A stretch of DNA of 64,000 bases from G963675935 sp963823895 (GCA_963823895.1 CAWGNG010000011.1:1-64000); one strand, 5' to 3'; positions 24,836 to 35,401 are shown, counted from the first letter of the stretch. The notes: generated from the letters alone by a model not told the origin. Made by a program: numbers and translations.

Positions 24836-25795
24836 TCACGCCCCATCCGTCCCGTTGGAAAGCATCGGCACGCGCTGATCGGCGACTAGATCGGCGACGA
24901 CGGCGGCGGGGGTGAGCTTTCGCAACCGGCTCTCCGGCCGCAGGATCAGGCGGTGCGTCAACACCGGGCCGGACATCTGTTTGACGTCGTCGGGCCGCAC
25001 GAAGTTTCGCCCGGAGACGGCCGCCAGCGCCTGCGAAGTGCGAAACAAAGCCAGCGACGCCCGCGGACTGCCCCCCAACGCCACGTCGTCGCACTGCCGC
25101 GTGGCGTGAACGATTTCGGTGATGTAACGCCGCACCTTCGGATCGACGTGAATCGTGCGGACCGCTTGCTGCGCTGCTAGTAACTCCTCGGCCGTCGCCA
25201 CCGGCTGCAATTGATCCAGCGGATTGCCGCGCTCCAACAGATCGAGCATTTTCAACTCTTCATCCATGCTCGGATAGCCGAGATTGAAGCGGACGAGGAA
25301 GCGATCGAGTTGGGCCTCGGGCAGCGGGAACGTGCCTTCGTGGTCGATCGGGTTCTGCGTGGCGATGACCCAAAACGGCGGCGTCAGAACGTGCGTCACG
25401 CCATCGACCGTCACCCGCCCCTCGGCCATCGCTTCCAACAATGCCGCCTGAGTGCGCGGCGTCGTCCGGTTGATTTCGTCAGCCAGCACGACTTGCGCGA
25501 AGATCGGACCGGGACGAAACTCGAAATCCGTGGTCTTCTGGTTGAACACCGACACGCCGGTCACATCGGTCGGCAGCAGGTCGGGCGTACACTGCACCCG
25601 CTTGAATGAGCAGCCGACGCTTTGGGCCAGCGCCCGGGCGAGCATGGTCTTGGCCACGCCCGGTACGTCTTCCAACAGTACGTGCCCGCCGCAGAGCCAG
25701 GAGACTATCGAGAGCACGATTTGCCGGCGCTTGCCGACGATGACCCGTTCGACGTTGGCGATGATTTTTTTCGCCGTGGTTGGCACGTCGCTCAT
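24836..25795 (-). CDS. MoxR-family AAA+ ATPase
   Basis: Protein of 319 residues starting MSDVPTTAKK at 25795. It has a Walker A-like loop EDVPGVAKTML near residue 45, Walker B VVLADEINRTTPRTQAALLEAMAE, sensor 1 IATQNPIDHEGTFPLPEAQLDRF and sensor 2 region GASPR-like (GGSPRASLALF). MoxR ATPases act as chaperones in assembly of metalloenzymes or envelope complexes with VWA/DUF58 partners. Upstream in-frame codons exist to 25879 but have no family similarity. First gene of the moxR-DUF58-DUF4129 set. Confidence 0.93.
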   Translation of the reverse strand: MSDVPTTAKKIIANVERVIVGKRRQIVLSIVSWLCGGHVLLEDVPGVAKTMLARALAQSVGCSFKRVQCTPDLLPTDVTGVSVFNQKTTDFEFRPGPIFAQVVLADEINRTTPRTQAALLEAMAEGRVTVDGVTHVLTPPFWVIATQNPIDHEGTFPLPEAQLDRFLVRFNLGYPSMDEELKMLDLLERGNPLDQLQPVATAEELLAAQQAVRTIHVDPKVRRYITEIVHATRQCDDVALGGSPRASLALFRTSQALAAVSGRNFVRPDDVKQMSGPVLTHRLILRPESRLRKLTPAAVVADLVADQRVPMLSNGTDGA

Positions 25796-25920
25796 ATACG
25801 CCCTCGGGTTTGCGAAAAGGGCCTTGATTTCAGTGTTCCGACAACATTCTATCATGACAGGGCGACGTCCAGTTGGCAAGTCGGCGGGGCGTTATCGAGC
25901 GCCGGGGAATCGCAACAACG

Positions 25921-25999
25921 CTCGTTTAGCGGCCGACGGCACGTCGGCCTGGGCATTTGCTGCAAAGCCCGAGCCGCCGTGCCGGCGGCTGCTAAACGC
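25921..25999. repeat. Inverted repeat, CGTTTAGCGGCCGACGGCACG
   Basis: cgtttagcggccgacggcacgtcgg at the left mirrors gccgtgccggcggctgctaaacg at the right. A half-site gtttagcagccgccggtacggcgg is present at 2680-2703. It lies between divergent moxR and the methyltransferase gene. Confidence 0.55.
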
Positions 26000-26299
26000 G
26001 GTGCGGTGGGTCTTTGACGCTCTTGTCGGAACTCATTTCAGCGGCGACAATGGGCTGCCATGAGAGGCCCGCCCCCTGTCGATCGACCGCTGACCGCCGA
26101 AAACCTGTTGCGCGACTTCGGCGACAAAGCAGCGGTGACGCGCGACGGCGTTCGCACGCTATTCGACGCTCTCGACGCCGACCAGACCGGAGCGATCGCG
26201 CAATGGATGGCGATGTTTGGCCGCTGGGCCGGCCGGGCGATCGACAAACTGCCGCAGCACCTGGCGCGGCTGGCCGCCCGCTATGGCATCGCAGCCGAT

Positions 26300-26344
26300 G
26301 GGGACTGTCCCAATTTTTGCGCTAGCGAAAACGGGACTGTCCCC
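26300..26344. repeat. R1 hairpin inside methyltransferase, copy 1
   Basis: ggggactgtccc ... gggactgtcccc, 45 bp, read as GDCPNFCASENGTVPF. Length is a multiple of three, so the frame is kept. Confidence 0.8.
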
Positions 26345-26554
26345 TTTGAGGTCGCCAACGCCGCGCGGCTGCTGTTCGCCGTGCAAACCTACTATGCCCT
26401 GTTGGTCAACCATTTGGCCGAGCGGTTCGGCCACGGCCGCGTCGATGGCTCGCTGCCGGGCAATCCGTTTTCCTGGTGCGATGCGGTGCGATCGCAATCC
26501 GTCGATCGCCTCATGGAACGATTGGCGGAAGTCTGCGGCCGCTATCGGGTCAAC

Positions 26555-26599
26555 GGGGACTGTCCCAATTGTCGCGCCAGCGAAAATGGGACTGTCCCC
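26555..26599. repeat. R1 hairpin inside methyltransferase, copy 2
   Basis: Second 45-bp copy, read as GDCPNCRASENGTVPF. It is in the same frame and orientation as copy 1, 255 bases away. Confidence 0.8.
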
Positions 26600-26822
26600 T
26601 TTGCCGCTCGTAGCGACGGCGAGTGCGATCTGTTCAAGCCGCTTTACCAAAGCCTCTTCCCGCGGCCGTTGCGGCGTCAATTGGGCGAATACTACACGCC
26701 CGACTGGCTGGCCGCCCACGTGCTCGACCAGGTCGGCTACACCGGCCAGCCCGGCCGCCGGCTGCTCGATCCCGCCTGCGGCTCGGGCACGTTTCTGCTG
26801 ATGGCGCTGCGACGGTGGCTGA

Positions 26823-26897
<75 letters not shown>

Positions 26898-27481
26898 CCC
26901 CGATCGTCGGCTTCGACCTGAACCCACTGGCCGTGATGACGGCACGTGCGAACTTCCTGATCGCCCTGGCCGACGTGCTGCCGGAAGGCGAAGCGGTGGA
27001 GGCGCCGATCTATCTTTATGATTCCATTCTCGGCCAAGGTGCAGCGGGCGAGGCTGCGGGGGGAACGTTCGATTTTGTCGTTGGCAATCCGCCGTGGATC
27101 GCCTGGGACAACCTGCCCGACGACGACCGGCAGGCGACCAAGCCGCTGTGGGAGCGCTACGGGCTGTTTTCGCTCTCCGGCAACGCGGCCCGGCACGGCG
27201 GCGGCAAGAAGATCTCTCGATGCTGATGCTCTACGCCGCGGCAGACCGCTTCTTGAAGCCCCACGGGCGGCTCGGCATGGTCATCACGCAGACACTCTTC
27301 CAGACCAAGGGGGCCGGCGATGGTTTTCGCCGCTTCCGACTCGGCGCCGACGGCCCGCCGCTTGGGGTGATCCGGGTCGATGATATGGTCGCCCTGCGGC
27401 CGTTCGGCGACGCCGCGAACTGGACCAGCACGATCGTCTTGGAGAAGGACGCGGCGACGGAGTATCCGGTGCCGTATTTTC

Positions 27482-27627
<146 letters not shown>

Positions 27628-27683
27628 GCCCGTCCGGTCGATCCGGCGAAGCCCACTTCGCCGTGGTTGATATCGGGAATAGA

Positions 27684-27744
27684 GAATAGCCGGGGGCCAA
27701 CGGCCCGCGGTGCGCTGGAGCGAGTTGCGAAGCCGCAAGCGGCT
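27684..27744. repeat. R8 and R2 palindromic units inside the methyltransferase gene
   Basis: gaatagccgggggccaacggcccgcgg (27684-27711, mirror of 2762-2790) and tgcgaagccgcaagcggct (27726-27744, R2 family). Both are translated in frame (RGPTARG; VAKPQAA). Confidence 0.65.
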
Positions 27745-28219
27745 CTGCCGGCGGACTATGTTGCCCATCTCGGCGCCAACAGCGGCGGAGCGAACGGCGT
27801 GTATTGGGTCGAGGTACTGCGTGAATCCGATGGAGGCGTCCTCGTTCGCAATCTCGCCGGCCGGGGGAAACATCGCATCGAAACCGTTGAATGCGTGATC
27901 GAGCCCGATCTGCTCTATCCGCTGCTGCGTTGGGGCGACGTCGCGCGATACTCCGCCAAGCCGGCCGCCCATCTCCTCTTGACGCAAGATCCCGCCACGC
28001 GATCCGGAATCGACGAGTCCGTGATGCGGGCGAAATACCCTCGCACGCTCGCCTACCTGGAACGGTTTCGCGAGTTGCTCGCCGCGCGTGCCGCGTATCG
28101 TCGCTACCAGCAAAGCGGCCCATTCTACGCGATGTATAACGTCGGGCCTTACACCGTCGCGCCGATCAAAGTGGTTTGGCGGCGAATGGATCGTCGGATC
28201 AATGCGGCAGTCGTCGAAT

Positions 28220-28339
28220 CTTGTGGTGCAGGCGTCTCGCCTGCATGTTGGGGTGGCAGTTGTACTGCCACCCCCGGGGCGACAGTACAAGTGTCGCCCC
28301 AACAGCATCTGCGGGCAGGCGAGACGCCTGCACCACAAG
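28220..28339. repeat. Nested palindrome, TTGTGGTGCAGGCGTC family with R5 inside
   Basis: Outer arms cttgtggtgcaggcgtctcg and its mirror cgagacgcctgcaccacaag enclose an R5-type pair (ttggggtggcagttgtactg ... ggggcgacagtacaagtgtc). About 120 bp, a multiple of three, in frame near the 3' end of the methyltransferase gene. The outer arm recurs within acnA at 60910-60961. Confidence 0.8.
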
Positions 28340-28703
28340 ACCGGCCGCCGATTCCGCAAGAGACGTGCGTGCTGGTGGCGTGCGATTCGAGCCATGAAGC
28401 CCATTATCTGTGTGCGATGCTCAACAGTGCAGTGGTCAACGCGCGGGTGGCCGCTCACAGCGTTCGCGGCGGCAAAGGCTTCGGCACGCCCGGCATGTTC
28501 GACTTCCTCCCGCTGCGGCGATACCGGCCAGACGATCCGAGGCACGCGGAGTTGGCCGAATTGAGCCGCGGAGCACACGCGGCAACGTGCAATGAAAGCC
28601 CACGCATCGACGTGGAACTGCTTGCGGAACTGCAGCAACGGATCGACGAATTGGCATCGGCAAGCGGTTGGTGACAAAGGTGGCGAAGGCAATCCGCAGA
28701 CCT

Positions 28704-28775
28704 GTAGGAGGCGACTCCAGTCGCCGATGGGCGCGTGACCGTGCGGTAATCGGCGACTGGAGTCGCCTCTTACAA
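28704..28775. repeat. Inverted repeat, GGCGACTCCAGTCGCCGAT
   Basis: gtaggaggcgactccagtcgccgat and atcggcgactggagtcgcctcttac are arms separated by about 20 bases, between convergent genes. It could serve as a bidirectional terminator hairpin, though no T run follows. Confidence 0.65.
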
Positions 28776-28779
28776 CGCG

Positions 28780-30528
28780 TTACGTCGGCACGTGTTCCCG
28801 CGTCGGCTCGAAGCGCTGTTTGGTGAATTCCTCGAAGCCTTCGATCAAGGCGGCGTCGAGGCGGGGTTGCTCTTCGAGCACCCAGGGGAGGCGAATCGTG
28901 AAGGTGCTTCCCTTGCCCAGTTCGCTGCGGACCGAGACCTCGCCGCCGAGAAGTTTGCAAAGCTCTTTGACGATCGAAAGTCCCAGGCCGCTGCCGGAAT
29001 ACTCGCGGGTCATGGCGTCGCCGCCGGGCATGGCGGTCTTGCCCTGGCGAAACTTCTCGAAAATCACCTGCTGATCCTCCGCCGCGATGCCCACGCCGGT
29101 GTCGCTCACTTCCGATACCATGAAATTCGACTCGTCGCGGCGGACCGAGATGGTGATGCGGCCGCCGTCGGGCGTGAACTTGATCGCGTTCGACAGCAGG
29201 TTGTTGAGAATCTGTTGCACGCGGGCCTGGTCCTGGTGCATCGGCGGCAACTCGCCATCGATCACCGTCTCCAGGTCGATGTTCTTCCGCTCGGTCAAGG
29301 GCCGGGCCATGTCGCACTGCGCCGAAATCACGTTGGCCACCTGGAAATCGCTCAGCCGCGTCTCCATCTTGCCGCTTTCGATCTTCGCCAGGTCGAGAAT
29401 GTCGTTGATCATCTCCAGCAGCGTCTTGCCCGACTTCTGGATGTTCTGCACGTAGCGTTTCTGCTTCTCCTCCAGCGAGTCGATCGAGCCGAGCACCTCG
29501 CTGAAGCCGAGAATGCTGTTCAGCGGCGTACGCAGTTCGTGGCTCATCGTGGCCAGGAAATCGCTCTTGAGCATGTTCAGCTCGTAGAGCCGCATGTTGG
29601 CCTGGGCAAGCTCGTCCACTTTGCCGTCGAGGTTGACGTTGGCTTGGCGGAGTTCGGCCTGGGCGTCGGTCATGTGCCGCAACATGCGGTTGAACGCGAC
29701 GGACAGTTCCTCGAATTCGTCTCCGGTGTGGATATCCGCCCGCAGCGTCGTATTGCCGCGGCTGATCGCGTCGCTCACGTCGCGCAGGTGCCGCAGCGGC
29801 TTGACGATCACGTAGCGGACGATCACGTACGACGCCACCATCGCCAGAAAGACGGTGATGATAGCGGTCGCGATCAAGACCCCGCGATTCAAGTTCAGTT
29901 TGTGTCGCGTAGGTCCGTTGGGAATCGTGATTTTGACGACGGCCATCAGGTCGCCGTCGTTCAGCGTGGTGGAGGTCGCATCACCGCCCGACAACAGCCC
30001 CGCAGCGCTGGAATCGATTCCGCCTGGAATTATATTGTGGCAGAGCAGACATGATCGGTCCGCATACACGGGCTGGAAGTACTCGTATTTGTTGTCGTTG
30101 TCCACCAATCGCTGGGGATACTTCTCGGGGTCGCCGCCAAAGGGACGTTGCGCCGGGGGCTTGCTGTACTCTTCGAGCAGCTTCTTCTCGAAATCGCGGT
30201 CGGGAGAGTTGCCCGCTGCGATGCTACTGGACTTGATCAACTTCCATTCAAATTCTTGTTTGTGAAGGTTCTCGTCCAAATTCCGCACCAACTGCCGGTA
30301 CTTCTCCTGGTCTTCTCCCCACTTCTCCCAGTGCCGGAGATACATTACCTGATCGACCAGCAGTTTCCCCGTATCGCGATTTCGCTCATAGACCATCTCC
30401 TCGGTTTGTTTGCCGTACAGCCAGAAGCTGCCGGTAATCAAGAGCAGCAAGCACGCCCCGAACAGGAAGCGGCATTTCCGCTCTAAGCTGGTTTCGCCAA
30501 GAACACGTTTGATCGAGCGATAGGACAT
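28780..30528 (-). CDS. Sensor histidine kinase with periplasmic CxxCH (DUF3365-type) domain
   Basis: Protein of 582 residues. Membrane helices at about 21-38 and 215-241 flank a periplasmic domain containing Cys160, Cys163 and His164 (CLLCH), a haem c motif in a DUF3365/Tll0287-like sensor. A HAMP linker follows, then a coiled coil, HisKA with phospho-acceptor His330 (MSHELRTPLN), and an ATPase domain with N (NNLLSNAIKF), G1 (DTGVGI) and G2 (GSGLGLSIV) boxes. It should sense redox state, a gas or haem-linked ligand and phosphorylate an unlinked response regulator; none is adjacent. The gene is preceded by a heptamer array, so its promoter must lie within or beyond that. Confidence 0.9.
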   Translation of the reverse strand: MSYRSIKRVLGETSLERKCRFLFGACLLLLITGSFWLYGKQTEEMVYERNRDTGKLLVDQVMYLRHWEKWGEDQEKYRQLVRNLDENLHKQEFEWKLIKSSSIAAGNSPDRDFEKKLLEEYSKPPAQRPFGGDPEKYPQRLVDNDNKYEYFQPVYADRSCLLCHNIIPGGIDSSAAGLLSGGDATSTTLNDGDLMAVVKITIPNGPTRHKLNLNRGVLIATAIITVFLAMVASYVIVRYVIVKPLRHLRDVSDAISRGNTTLRADIHTGDEFEELSVAFNRMLRHMTDAQAELRQANVNLDGKVDELAQANMRLYELNMLKSDFLATMSHELRTPLNSILGFSEVLGSIDSLEEKQKRYVQNIQKSGKTLLEMINDILDLAKIESGKMETRLSDFQVANVISAQCDMARPLTERKNIDLETVIDGELPPMHQDQARVQQILNNLLSNAIKFTPDGGRITISVRRDESNFMVSEVSDTGVGIAAEDQQVIFEKFRQGKTAMPGGDAMTREYSGSGLGLSIVKELCKLLGGEVSVRSELGKGSTFTIRLPWVLEEQPRLDAALIEGFEEFTKQRFEPTREHVPT

Positions 30529-30582
30529 AACCCGTGTATTCTACGGCAACTGGAGAAACGGAACCAGAGGGAACGGGGAACG

Positions 30583-30772
30583 GGGAAAGGTTCAAGGTCA
30601 AAGGTTCAAGGTCCAACATCCAAGGTCAAAGGTTCAAAGTTTACGGTTTGGGACACGGTTCGGCGCGCTCGATGCTTGAATGGGCAGCAACCTACGTCTT
30701 CGGCCCTGAACCTTTGACCTTGAACCTTGAACCTGTGGCCTTGAACCTTGAACCTTGAACCTTGAACCTCCC
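30583..30772. repeat. Inverted pair of heptamer arrays H3 (AAGGTTC / GAACCTT)
   Basis: 30583-30646 consists of aaggttc, aaggtca and aaggtcc heptamers. 30705-30772 is the opposite orientation (gaaccttgaaccttgaacct, tgaccttgaac). They flank an ordinary-looking 60-base loop. Just before it, ggaacggggaacggggaaagg is also heptameric. The array fills the gap between priA and the kinase gene. Confidence 0.8.
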
Positions 30773-30780
30773 CCCCTTCC

Positions 30781-33245
30781 TCACAACATATCCACCGGAT
30801 CCACGTCGGCGATCCACTGCACGCCCTCGGGCGGCTCCAACTCTGCGGTGGCTGCGGCGACGGCGGCGCGGAGACGCTGGCCGTTGACGCTTTGGGTCTG
30901 AATCTGATACCGATATTTCCCTTTCAATCGGGCGAAAGGGCACGGGGCCGGCCCCAATACGCGGGCGTCGGCTTCATTCTGCTGCAACGCCGCCTGCAAT
31001 TGTTCCGCGATGAACTTCGAGAACTCCGACACGACCGCCTCGACCGGCCCGCGCACAACCAGGCGAATCATCGAAGCGAAGGGCGGATAGCGGAGCATCT
31101 GCCGGATGGGCAACTCGCCGGCGGCGAACTTGGCGTAATCGTGGCGCACCGCCGCCTGAATCGCCGGATGCTCGGGGCTGAACGTCTGCACGAGCACCCG
31201 GCCCCCTTTTGGCCCTCGGCCCGTTCGGCCCGCCACCTGAGTGACCAACTGGAAGGTGCGCTCGGCGGCGCGGAAGTCGGGAAAATGCAGGGCCGTGTCG
31301 GCATTGATGACGCCGACCAGCGTGACATTGGGGAAGTCGAGTCCCTTGGCGATCATCTGCGTGCCCAGCAAAATGCGGACCTTGCCCGAGCGAAACGCCG
31401 CCAGCGCCCGCTCGTGGCTGCCGTGGGCCTGCATGGCGTCGGTGTCCATCCGCAGGCTGAGCACGTTGGGGAATCGGGTGCGGACCTCGGCTTCGAGCCG
31501 CTGCGTGCCCAGGCCCGAGTAGCGGATGCCCATGAAGCCGCACGTGGGGCAAGTGGTTGGGGCCGGCACCTCGTAGTCGCAATAGTGGCACAACGCGATC
31601 TGTTCGGTGCGATGGTGCGTCAAGGCGATGTCGCACTGTGGGCATTGGGCCACGAAGCCGCAAGCCGAGCACTGGATATGCGTGGAAAAACCGCGGCGGT
31701 TCAGCAGCAGAATCACCTGCCCCCCGTCATCGAGCGCGGCCGTCATGGCGAGGCACAGTTGCCGGCTGATCGCCCCGCGCGAAAGTCCGCCGGCGAGCTT
31801 CTGGCCGCGGAGGTCGATGGTGCCGACCGAGGGGAGCGGCCGATCGAGCACCCGCCGCGGCATCGTCACCAATTCATACTCGCCGGTCTGCGCCCGCTGC
31901 CAACTCTCCAGCGACGGCGTGGCCGAGCCGAGCACCAGCGGAATCTCCTCGGCCGCCGCCCGGGCCGCCGCCACGTCGCGGGCGTGGTAGCGCGGGCGCT
32001 GTCCTGCTTGAACGATGTTTCATGCTCCTCGTCCAATACGATCAGCCCCAGGTTCGGCGTCGGGGCGAAAATGGCGCTGCGGGCGCCGACGATCACCGAG
32101 ACCGCCCCCTCGGCGATCCGCTGCCAATGATTGTGCCGCTCGGCGTCGCTCAGGTGGCTGTGCAAGACGGCCACGGCCCCGAACCGCTGGCGAAACCGCT
32201 CGACCGTTTGCGGCGTCAGGCTGATCTCCGGCACGAGCACGATCGCCTGCCGGCCGAAATGGATCGTCTCCTGGATCGCCTGGATGTAGACTTCGGTCTT
32301 GCCGCTGCCGGTCACGCCGTGGATCAGGATCGTGCGGTGGCGGCGCGAGTTCATCGCAGCGAGAATCGTCCGCAGCGCGTTTTCCTGATCGGGGTTGAGG
32401 ACCAGGTGCTTTTCGCGGGCGGGAATCGTCTCGTCGGGCCGCTTTGTCGGCATTCGACCGGTGTGCGAGCGGATCAGCCCCTTGCGTCGCAAGGAAGTGA
32501 TCGGGCTTTCGGTGCAGCGCGCGGCCCTGGCAAGTTCGCCGGGCGACATGGGAGCGTTTGCCTCGGCCAACACCCTCAACACTTCCAGTTGCTTTGGCGT
32601 CAGTTTCAACGAGGCCTGATTTGGAGATTTGGAGATTTGGAGATTTGCAGATTCAGGGATTTGGGGATTTCGGGATTTGGGGATTTCGGGATTTGCAGTC
32701 TCTGGCCCCTGGCCCCCAACCCCTAGCCCCTGGTCCCTGCCCCCTGGCCCCTCGCACAACTGTTGAAGCACTCCCGGATCAATCGACAGCAGTGTCGTCA
32801 TCCGCGTGCCCGCCCCGGCGCGGACACCGGCGGGAACCACGGCGTCGAGAACCGTTGCCCAGTTGCACAAGTAGTGGTCGGCCATCCAGCGGGTCAGCCG
32901 CAACATCGCCGGCGAGAGCAGGCTGCGCTGGTCGAGCACAGAGTGCAGGGGCTTGAGTCGTCGCCGTCCAGCCGTCCGGTTTTCCAGCCGCACGCAATAT
33001 CCTACTACCAGCCGATTGCCGGCCCCCAGCGGAACCTTGACCCTGCGGCCCGGCTCGGTCGTTTCCCGCAGCCGATCGGGCACGAGGTAGTCGAACTCCA
33101 ACGATGGCCCGGCGGAAAGAACCACCGACGCGACGAGTTGTTGCGATTGATCGTCGGCCTCCCAAGGTTCCGGCTCGGTTTCAAAGAGTTGCCGTTGCTC
33201 GGAAGTCATGGGAAGTGGCGTTGAACGCCGGGACAACGTCCGCAT
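30781..33245 (-). pseudogene. priA: Primosomal protein N' (PriA helicase), one-base frameshift
   Basis: Replication-restart helicase. The 5' part has Walker A GVTGSGKTEVY and the DEEH box (LDEEHETSFKQ). The 3' part has the zinc-binding region (CSACGFVAQCPQC ... CHYC ... CPTCG) and helicase motifs such as GTQMIAKGLDFPNVTLVG. A missing base in a short G run at 31994-31996 (C run on the coding strand) breaks the frame: after QDSA the normal PRYHARDVAAARAA is shifted. Both parts are otherwise well conserved. An insert of about 45 residues from repeat arrays (32619-32756) separates the 3'BD-like N-terminal part from the helicase core. Start may be 33245 or the ATG at 33209. Confidence 0.88.
32619..32756. 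repeat. Octamer array (GATTTGGA) and heptamer array H2 inside priA
   Basis: gatttgga, gatttggg, gatttcgg and similar octamers at 32619-32699 are followed by cccctggcccccaacccctagcccctggtccctgcc (32699-32756). Read on the coding strand this gives a low-complexity insert (GGRDQGLGVGGQGPE; NPEIPKSRNPQIP) in PriA without a stop codon. Confidence 0.8.
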
Positions 33246-33253
33246 AGACAGAA

Positions 33254-33946
33254 TCAGATGTTCTTCAGAAACCAGACCACCAGGCCAATCACGATCGCTC
33301 CGACAGGTATCAGCCCGCCGATCAGCCAGTACCTGCCGATCGGAATTGTGTTGGTGATTCTGCCGGAAGCGTCCTGTTGGTAGGCGAGAAATGTGCCGCA
33401 ATAGGGGCATCGGTCGCCGGGGCGCACGTCGTCCGGGAGTTGCCGGCGGCAATGGCTGCAAATCCAGATCTGCTTCACAGGCGGCCCCATCGGCGGTCCG
33501 ACCGGCGGTCCCGGCGGCGGTGCTTGGCCCCGGATCGGCACCGGGATGTCCGGGATAGGCGAATAACGGGGCAACGGGGGCTGCGGTGTCGAAGGCTGTG
33601 GCGAGCTAGGTTGCGGCGGCGGAGTGTAGGGTGGAGGCGTGTAGGGCTGCTGCGGAGGCGTGTACGGCTGCGGAGTGGCCGGGGGAGTCGGCGGCTGGTC
33701 CCAGCCAGGTGGCGGAGAGGGAGCGACCGGAATTCGCGGCGGAGGGACGAATCTGGGCGGCCGCATGGGTGGCCGCATGGGCGGCGACCATTGTTGCTGC
33801 GGTGTCGAATCAACCGCGAGAGGCTGCTGGCTGGCCTGCGCCGGCTCGGCATCCTTCCGCCCCTCGGCGTCAGCCCAGCTTCGGGCGAAGGCGAAAGCCG
33901 CGCACAGCGAAAGCGGAACGGCAACAAGCAAGTGAAGTGCCTTCAT
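33254..33946 (-). CDS. Exported Pro-rich protein with zinc ribbon and C-terminal membrane anchor
   Basis: Protein of 230 residues from the ATG at 33946 (MKALHLLVAV), which begins a clear signal-like hydrophobic segment (1-22). Residues 45-145 are Pro/Gln/Met-rich with PYTPPQQPYTPPP repeats. A four-cysteine zinc ribbon follows (CSHCRRQ ... CPYCGTF), and the C terminus has a membrane helix (IGGLIPVGAIVIGLVVWFL). Topology would put the ribbon between two membrane segments. Function unknown. It ends a few bases upstream of priA on the same strand. Confidence 0.65.
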   Translation of the reverse strand: MKALHLLVAVPLSLCAAFAFARSWADAEGRKDAEPAQASQQPLAVDSTPQQQWSPPMRPPMRPPRFVPPPRIPVAPSPPPGWDQPPTPPATPQPYTPPQQPYTPPPYTPPPQPSSPQPSTPQPPLPRYSPIPDIPVPIRGQAPPPGPPVGPPMGPPVKQIWICSHCRRQLPDDVRPGDRCPYCGTFLAYQQDASGRITNTIPIGRYWLIGGLIPVGAIVIGLVVWFLKNI

Positions 33947-34060
33947 GCCAACTCCCCGCAAAGGGACCAGATCATCCCCCAACGTTCCACCGACTTGTCA
34001 TTATTGTCGGCGAAACCGCCCTGTCAAGCGGACGGAGCGGCCGGCGGCGAACAGTGTCCG

Positions 34061-34129
34061 GTGGGGCAGACATTCCTGTCTGCCAGATGTGCGGCCTTTT
34101 CTCGCGACAGACAGGAATGTCTGCCCCAC
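34061..34129. repeat. Inverted repeat R3 (GTGGGGCAGACATTCCTGTCTGCC), copy 1
   Basis: Arms gtggggcagacattcctgtc and gacaggaatgtctgccccac. Three more copies: 41956-42027, 53961-54026 and 62386-62453. It lies just downstream of fabF and may fold as a strong hairpin. Confidence 0.75.
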
Positions 34130-34148
34130 CGTGGTGAGAAATGCGGAA

Positions 34149-35393
34149 TCAGCCGTTCCGCACTTTGCCGGCGATCAACGACCCGTTGTGACCGCCGAAG
34201 CCAAAACTGTTCGACATCACGACGGAAATAGCGCGCTGGCGGGCTTGGTTCGGCGTGTAATCGAGATCACACATCGGATCGGGCGTGTCGAGATTGATGG
34301 TCGGCGGAATGACTCCGTCGCGGATGGCCAACATGCACAGCACCATCTCCACGCCGCCGCTGGCCCCCAACAGATGGCCAAGCTGGCTCTTCGTGCTGGA
34401 GATACTGACTTTGTGGGCGTGCTCCTTGAAGACCGTCTTGACGGCGGTCGTTTCCGCCTGATCACCAAGCGGCGTGCTCGTGCCGTGGGCGTTGATGTAA
34501 TCGATGTCGCCGGCGTCGATTCCTGCATCCTTGATCGCCCGGGCCATGGCGAATGCCGCGCCGATGCCGTCCTTGTCGGGGGCGACGATATCGCCGCCGT
34601 CACAGCTACAGCCGTAACCGAAAATCTCGCCGTAGATTCGCGCGCCGCGGGCCTTGGCGTGCTCGAACTCCTCGAACACCAGCATCCCGGCGCCCTCGCT
34701 TAGCACGAAGCCGTCGCGGTCGCGGTCGAACGGTCGGCTGGCGCGGGCCGGGTCATCGTTTCGTTCGGAGAGAGCCCGCATGGCGGCAAACGCACTGAGC
34801 CCGATGTGCGTCAGGGCGGCCTCACTGCCGCCGCTGATCAGCATGTCGACCTCGTTGTCGCGAATCAACCGGTAGGCATCGCCCATTGCGTTTGTGGCGC
34901 TGGCGCAGGCCGTAACAATGACCTGATTCGGACCGCGCAGGCCATATTGAATGGCCAAGTGGGCACTAGCGGCGTTGCCGATGAGCTTGGGGATGGTAAA
35001 GGCGGAGATTTTATCGGGCCCCTTGTCGAGCAGACGCTGGTGCTGGACCTCGATCGTCTCCAGCCCGCCGATGCCCGATCCCATCACCACGCCGCAGCGC
35101 CAAGGATCCTGCTTCGAGAAATCGATGCCTGAATCGACGACGGCGTCGACGCCGGCTACCTGGGAGAATTGAACGAAGCGATCGAACCGCTTGATGTCCT
35201 TGGCCGGGATGTAGCCGTCGGTCGACCAATCGCGGATTTCACCGCCGAAGCGGACCCGATAATCGGCTACGTTCAACCGCTGAAGCGGACCAATCCCGCT
35301 CTCGCCGTTGCAGATGCGAGTCCAAAGCTCCTCCACCTTGCAGCCGAGCGAGGTGACGGCGCCGATACCCGTGACGACGACGCGGCGTTTCAT
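34149..35393 (-). CDS. fabF: 3-oxoacyl-ACP synthase II (FabF)
   Basis: Condensing enzyme of fatty acid elongation, 414 residues. The active-site Cys163 lies in TACASATNA, with the catalytic histidines in NAHGTSTPLGD and STKSQLGHLLGASG, and the C-terminal NSFGFGGHN. Length and motifs are typical for KAS II (malonyl-ACP plus acyl-ACP). It is the last gene of rpmF-fabD-fabG-acpP-fabF, the usual order for this pathway, eight bases after acpP. Confidence 0.96.
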   Translation of the reverse strand: MKRRVVVTGIGAVTSLGCKVEELWTRICNGESGIGPLQRLNVADYRVRFGGEIRDWSTDGYIPAKDIKRFDRFVQFSQVAGVDAVVDSGIDFSKQDPWRCGVVMGSGIGGLETIEVQHQRLLDKGPDKISAFTIPKLIGNAASAHLAIQYGLRGPNQVIVTACASATNAMGDAYRLIRDNEVDMLISGGSEAALTHIGLSAFAAMRALSERNDDPARASRPFDRDRDGFVLSEGAGMLVFEEFEHAKARGARIYGEIFGYGCSCDGGDIVAPDKDGIGAAFAMARAIKDAGIDAGDIDYINAHGTSTPLGDQAETTAVKTVFKEHAHKVSISSTKSQLGHLLGASGGVEMVLCMLAIRDGVIPPTINLDTPDPMCDLDYTPNQARQRAISVVMSNSFGFGGHNGSLIAGKVRNG

Positions 35394-35401
35394 GCAAGCT
35401 C

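Noticed and set aside
28792..30054. Plus-strand ORF (420 codons) opposite the sensor kinase
   Set aside because: Antisense shadow; the kinase boxes are on the minus strand.
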